From an uncultured Paracoccaceae bacterium (GTDB lineage: Bacteria > Pseudomonadota > Alphaproteobacteria > Rhodobacterales > Rhodobacteraceae): a stretch of 64,000 bases of DNA. This document shows positions 62,330 through 64,000 of this stretch, one piece after another (the first letter of the stretch is position 1; each line of letters opens with the position of its first letter). The notes below the pieces were generated by a model that made no database searches, was not told the origin of the DNA, and was given only the letters and a program-made list of their open reading frames with translations. Location: contig CANMVA010000001.1 in assembly GCA_947501355.1 (NCBI GenBank), positions 938,001-1,002,000 on the forward strand, read 5' to 3'. The translations under genes were made by a program, and so were the position numbers.

Positions 62330-63401
62330 CTATCGCCTCGCGCATCCAGCGTTGCAGATGCATGACAGGATGTTCCGAGTTTACGCCGCCTTTCGGGTCC
62401 ACCACCAATGGACCGGGTCGGTATCCGCGCGAGCCAAGACCGCGTTGGACGCTTTCAACCAGATGGATGTCTTCCTCTACCGTGGTTTCACGGTCCTGCA
62501 CGGCCAATTGGCGTATTTTCGGATCGTCCACGCCGTCCAGCGAATACCAGCCGCGCCAGACCACCACGCGGCCCGCATCAACGGCGCGCCAGTGATAGGT
62601 GTTGAGCACATTGCCCGGATAGACCTGAAAGGAGAACATCGGCCAAAGGAACCAACTGGAATATTCATACTGGTGGGCAAAGCCGGAATGAACATCATAG
62701 GTCATGTCCTCAAGGCTTTGGCATTCCGTTGTGTGGCGCAGGCATTTGCCCTGCGGCTGGATGTCATAAGTCTCGGGCTTCACCACTCCATTGGCAAAGG
62801 TCGGATGGTTGAGCGCGCAATGATAGCATTCGGAGTAGTTCTCGACCGAGACTTTCCAATTGCAGTTTTCGGGGATTTCGACCCATTCCAGCGGTTTGAG
62901 GTCAGCCCAATTGGGCAGCCATTCGCTAAGCTCGGTGCGGGCGTTGGGAAACCAATCGTCCATTGGCGCGGCATCCGGGTCGAGGTTCACGAAAACGAAG
63001 CCGATAAACTCCTCAGCGCGGACTTCGGTGAGGCAGATGTCGGATTTCTCAAACCCCTCGACCGCTTTGATGTTCGGCCCTGCGCGCAGTTCTCCGGTCA
63101 GCTCGTAGGTCCACGCGTGATACGGACATACGACGACGCGGGTCGTGCCGCTCCCGTTGACCAACTGGTGCGCGCGGTGCTGGCAGACATTGTAGAACAC
63201 ACGGATTTTCCCGTCGCGCCCCCGGATGGCAAAGAGGCTCTCGCCAGCGATCTCAAAGGTGGTGTAGTCGCCGGTCTTGGCCAGATCAGACGCATGGCAG
63301 CCGAATTGCCAGGTGCTGGCCAGCAGGCCCCGGTTTTCGACCTGAAAGACGTGCGGGTCGGTGTAATAGCGCGCGGCCAATGATCGGATCGGGCCTGTCA
63401 T
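62322..63401 (-). CDS. Rieske non-heme iron oxygenase alpha subunit, carnitine-monooxygenase-like
   Basis: A 359-aa oxygenase with Rieske ligands C73/H75 (CQHRAHQ, lacking the usual Gly after HR) and C92/H95 (CPYHAWTYEL). The iron site is ENYSECYHCALNH with histidines 194 and 199 and Glu191 instead of bridging Asp, as in carnitine monooxygenase CntA and betaine-type enzymes. So the substrate is probably a quaternary or methylated amine rather than an arene. No reductase gene is seen; it may lie beyond the right edge. ATGA overlap with the RpiR gene. Confidence 0.87.
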   Translation of the reverse strand: MTGPIRSLAARYYTDPHVFQVENRGLLASTWQFGCHASDLAKTGDYTTFEIAGESLFAIRGRDGKIRVFYNVCQHRAHQLVNGSGTTRVVVCPYHAWTYELTGELRAGPNIKAVEGFEKSDICLTEVRAEEFIGFVFVNLDPDAAPMDDWFPNARTELSEWLPNWADLKPLEWVEIPENCNWKVSVENYSECYHCALNHPTFANGVVKPETYDIQPQGKCLRHTTECQSLEDMTYDVHSGFAHQYEYSSWFLWPMFSFQVYPGNVLNTYHWRAVDAGRVVVWRGWYSLDGVDDPKIRQLAVQDRETTVEEDIHLVESVQRGLGSRGYRPGPLVVDPKGGVNSEHPVMHLQRWMREAIDG

Positions 63402-64000
63402 TTGCCCTCCGTATGATAGAGGCCCAGTTCGTGACGGCGGGCATGGAATGTCGCCACACGTTCTGGAATTTCATCGCTGGCGACGGCAATCACGAAGGAC
63501 AGCAACGTTTCCAGCAGGGCGATGATGCTGACGGATGAGGGGAAGAATTGCGGGGTATCCACCGAGACCACGAAGCCATGATCAGCCAGACAGATGATCG
63601 GGCTGGCGCGGCTGTCCGACAGGGCAACGATGGTCATCCCTTGTTCATGGGCGATGCGCACGGCCTCGACCACCTCAGAGCGGTAGGGCTTGCAGGTGAT
63701 CGCGATCAGAAGGTCGCGGCCATCGGCCCAGGCCAGATCATCCACTGGTGTGGACCCAGGCCGCGGGATCGCGTGAAATTCGGTCATGCCTGTTGAGGCA
63801 AGATAGGTGAAGTTGCGCGCGACGGAGTTGTTTACACCGACGCCCAGGGTAAAGACGTTGCGGGCGTTCCAGATCGCCTGTGCTGCGGATTTCAGATCGT
63901 CTGTCGAAATCTCTGCGAAGGTTTCTTCTACGTTTGAGATCACGTCCCGAACCATGTCTGCATAAAGCTCGCCCAGATCGCCGGATTTGGAGATGTTCTG
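63398..64000 (-). CDS. MurR/RpiR family regulator, C-terminal part
   Basis: The visible 200 residues are the SIS domain of an RpiR-type regulator: AIWNARNVFTLGVGVNNSVARNFTYLAS, DDLAWADGRDLLIAITCKPYRSEVVEAVRIAHEQGMTIVALSDSRASPI. The frame stays open to the window edge, so the N-terminal HTH lies outside. Members sense phosphosugars or other small acids. It is the most upstream visible gene of the operon and likely controls it. Confidence 0.88.
   Translation of the reverse strand, partial: QNISKSGDLGELYADMVRDVISNVEETFAEISTDDLKSAAQAIWNARNVFTLGVGVNNSVARNFTYLASTGMTEFHAIPRPGSTPVDDLAWADGRDLLIAITCKPYRSEVVEAVRIAHEQGMTIVALSDSRASPIICLADHGFVVSVDTPQFFPSSVSIIALLETLLSFVIAVASDEIPERVATFHARRHELGLYHTEGK

Overview
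The window is GC-rich, almost fully coding DNA from an alphaproteobacterium, most likely a marine Rhodobacteraceae (Roseobacter group). The reasons are the gene content (Xsc/Pta sulfonate route, ComDE, creatinase, Glu-bridged Rieske oxygenases, TAXI-TRAP and branched-chain-type ABC transporters), pervasive ATGA start/stop overlaps, and a small Rhodobacteraceae-type protein. I see no tRNA, rRNA, insertion sequence, phage gene or CRISPR array. No gene-free stretch exceeds about 260 bases. It reads as a chromosomal (or chromid) catabolic region.

Region 1 (1-5.2 kb, minus strand) is the end of C2-sulfonate catabolism: an aldehyde dehydrogenase, sulfoacetaldehyde acetyltransferase (xsc), phosphate acetyltransferase (pta), a TSUP exporter probably for sulfite, and the start of an NTF2/SnoaL-like gene. 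A P1 peptidase follows. Region 2 (6.4-13.4 kb, plus strand) concerns methylated amines: creatinase, a DUF2161 nuclease-fold protein, a LysR regulator flanked by two near-identical 15-bp palindromes, a Rieske oxygenase, a 76-aa unknown and an FAD/GcvT dimethylglycine/sarcosine dehydrogenase-like protein. Region 3 (13.4-18.8 kb) holds unrelated genes: a DUF6525-like protein, a secreted beta-propeller, a VOC protein, a PCu(A)C copper chaperone, a 3-hydroxyisobutyrate/threonate dehydrogenase-like protein and a DEAD-box helicase with a long basic repeat tail. Region 4 (18.8-22 kb) returns to sulfonates: an FMN 2-hydroxyacid dehydrogenase with ComD/ComE and a divergent LysR. It would turn sulfolactate into sulfoacetaldehyde, the substrate of Xsc.

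Region 5 (22.2-42.4 kb) is the core of the window, a complete-looking route from tryptophan to central metabolism. The plus strand carries a branched-chain-type ABC transporter and a thioesterase (22.2-27.2 kb), then glutaryl-CoA dehydrogenase, a FadB-like bifunctional enzyme, kynurenine formamidase, tryptophan 2,3-dioxygenase and kynureninase (36.3-42.4 kb). The minus strand (36.2-27.2 kb) is a tightly coupled operon: anthraniloyl-CoA monooxygenase/reductase, SDR, MarR, an atypical crotonase, acyl-CoA dehydrogenase, aryl-CoA ligase, a stand-alone AsnC effector domain, RidA and thiolase. The two operons diverge around a perfect 8-bp inverted repeat. Reading them together gives Trp to kynurenine to anthranilate to anthraniloyl-CoA, then ring reduction, deamination, ring cleavage, and beta-oxidation through glutaryl-CoA. 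Steps after anthraniloyl-CoA are inference.

Region 6 (42.5-51.4 kb) has an AI-2E family permease with a 24-aa membrane peptide upstream, then purine salvage/catabolism: xdhABC, an NCS2 permease and guanine deaminase, with a divergent LysR. Region 7 (52.5-58.9 kb) pairs a beta-keto acid cleavage enzyme and a class III aminotransferase with a divergent TAXI-TRAP transporter and a UspA protein. Region 8 (58.9-64 kb, minus strand, running off the edge) is an overlapping operon of unknown substrate: RpiR regulator, Glu-bridged Rieske oxygenase, Asp/Glu racemase-like protein, sulfotransferase-fold protein, aldehyde dehydrogenase and carboxymuconolactone decarboxylase-like protein.
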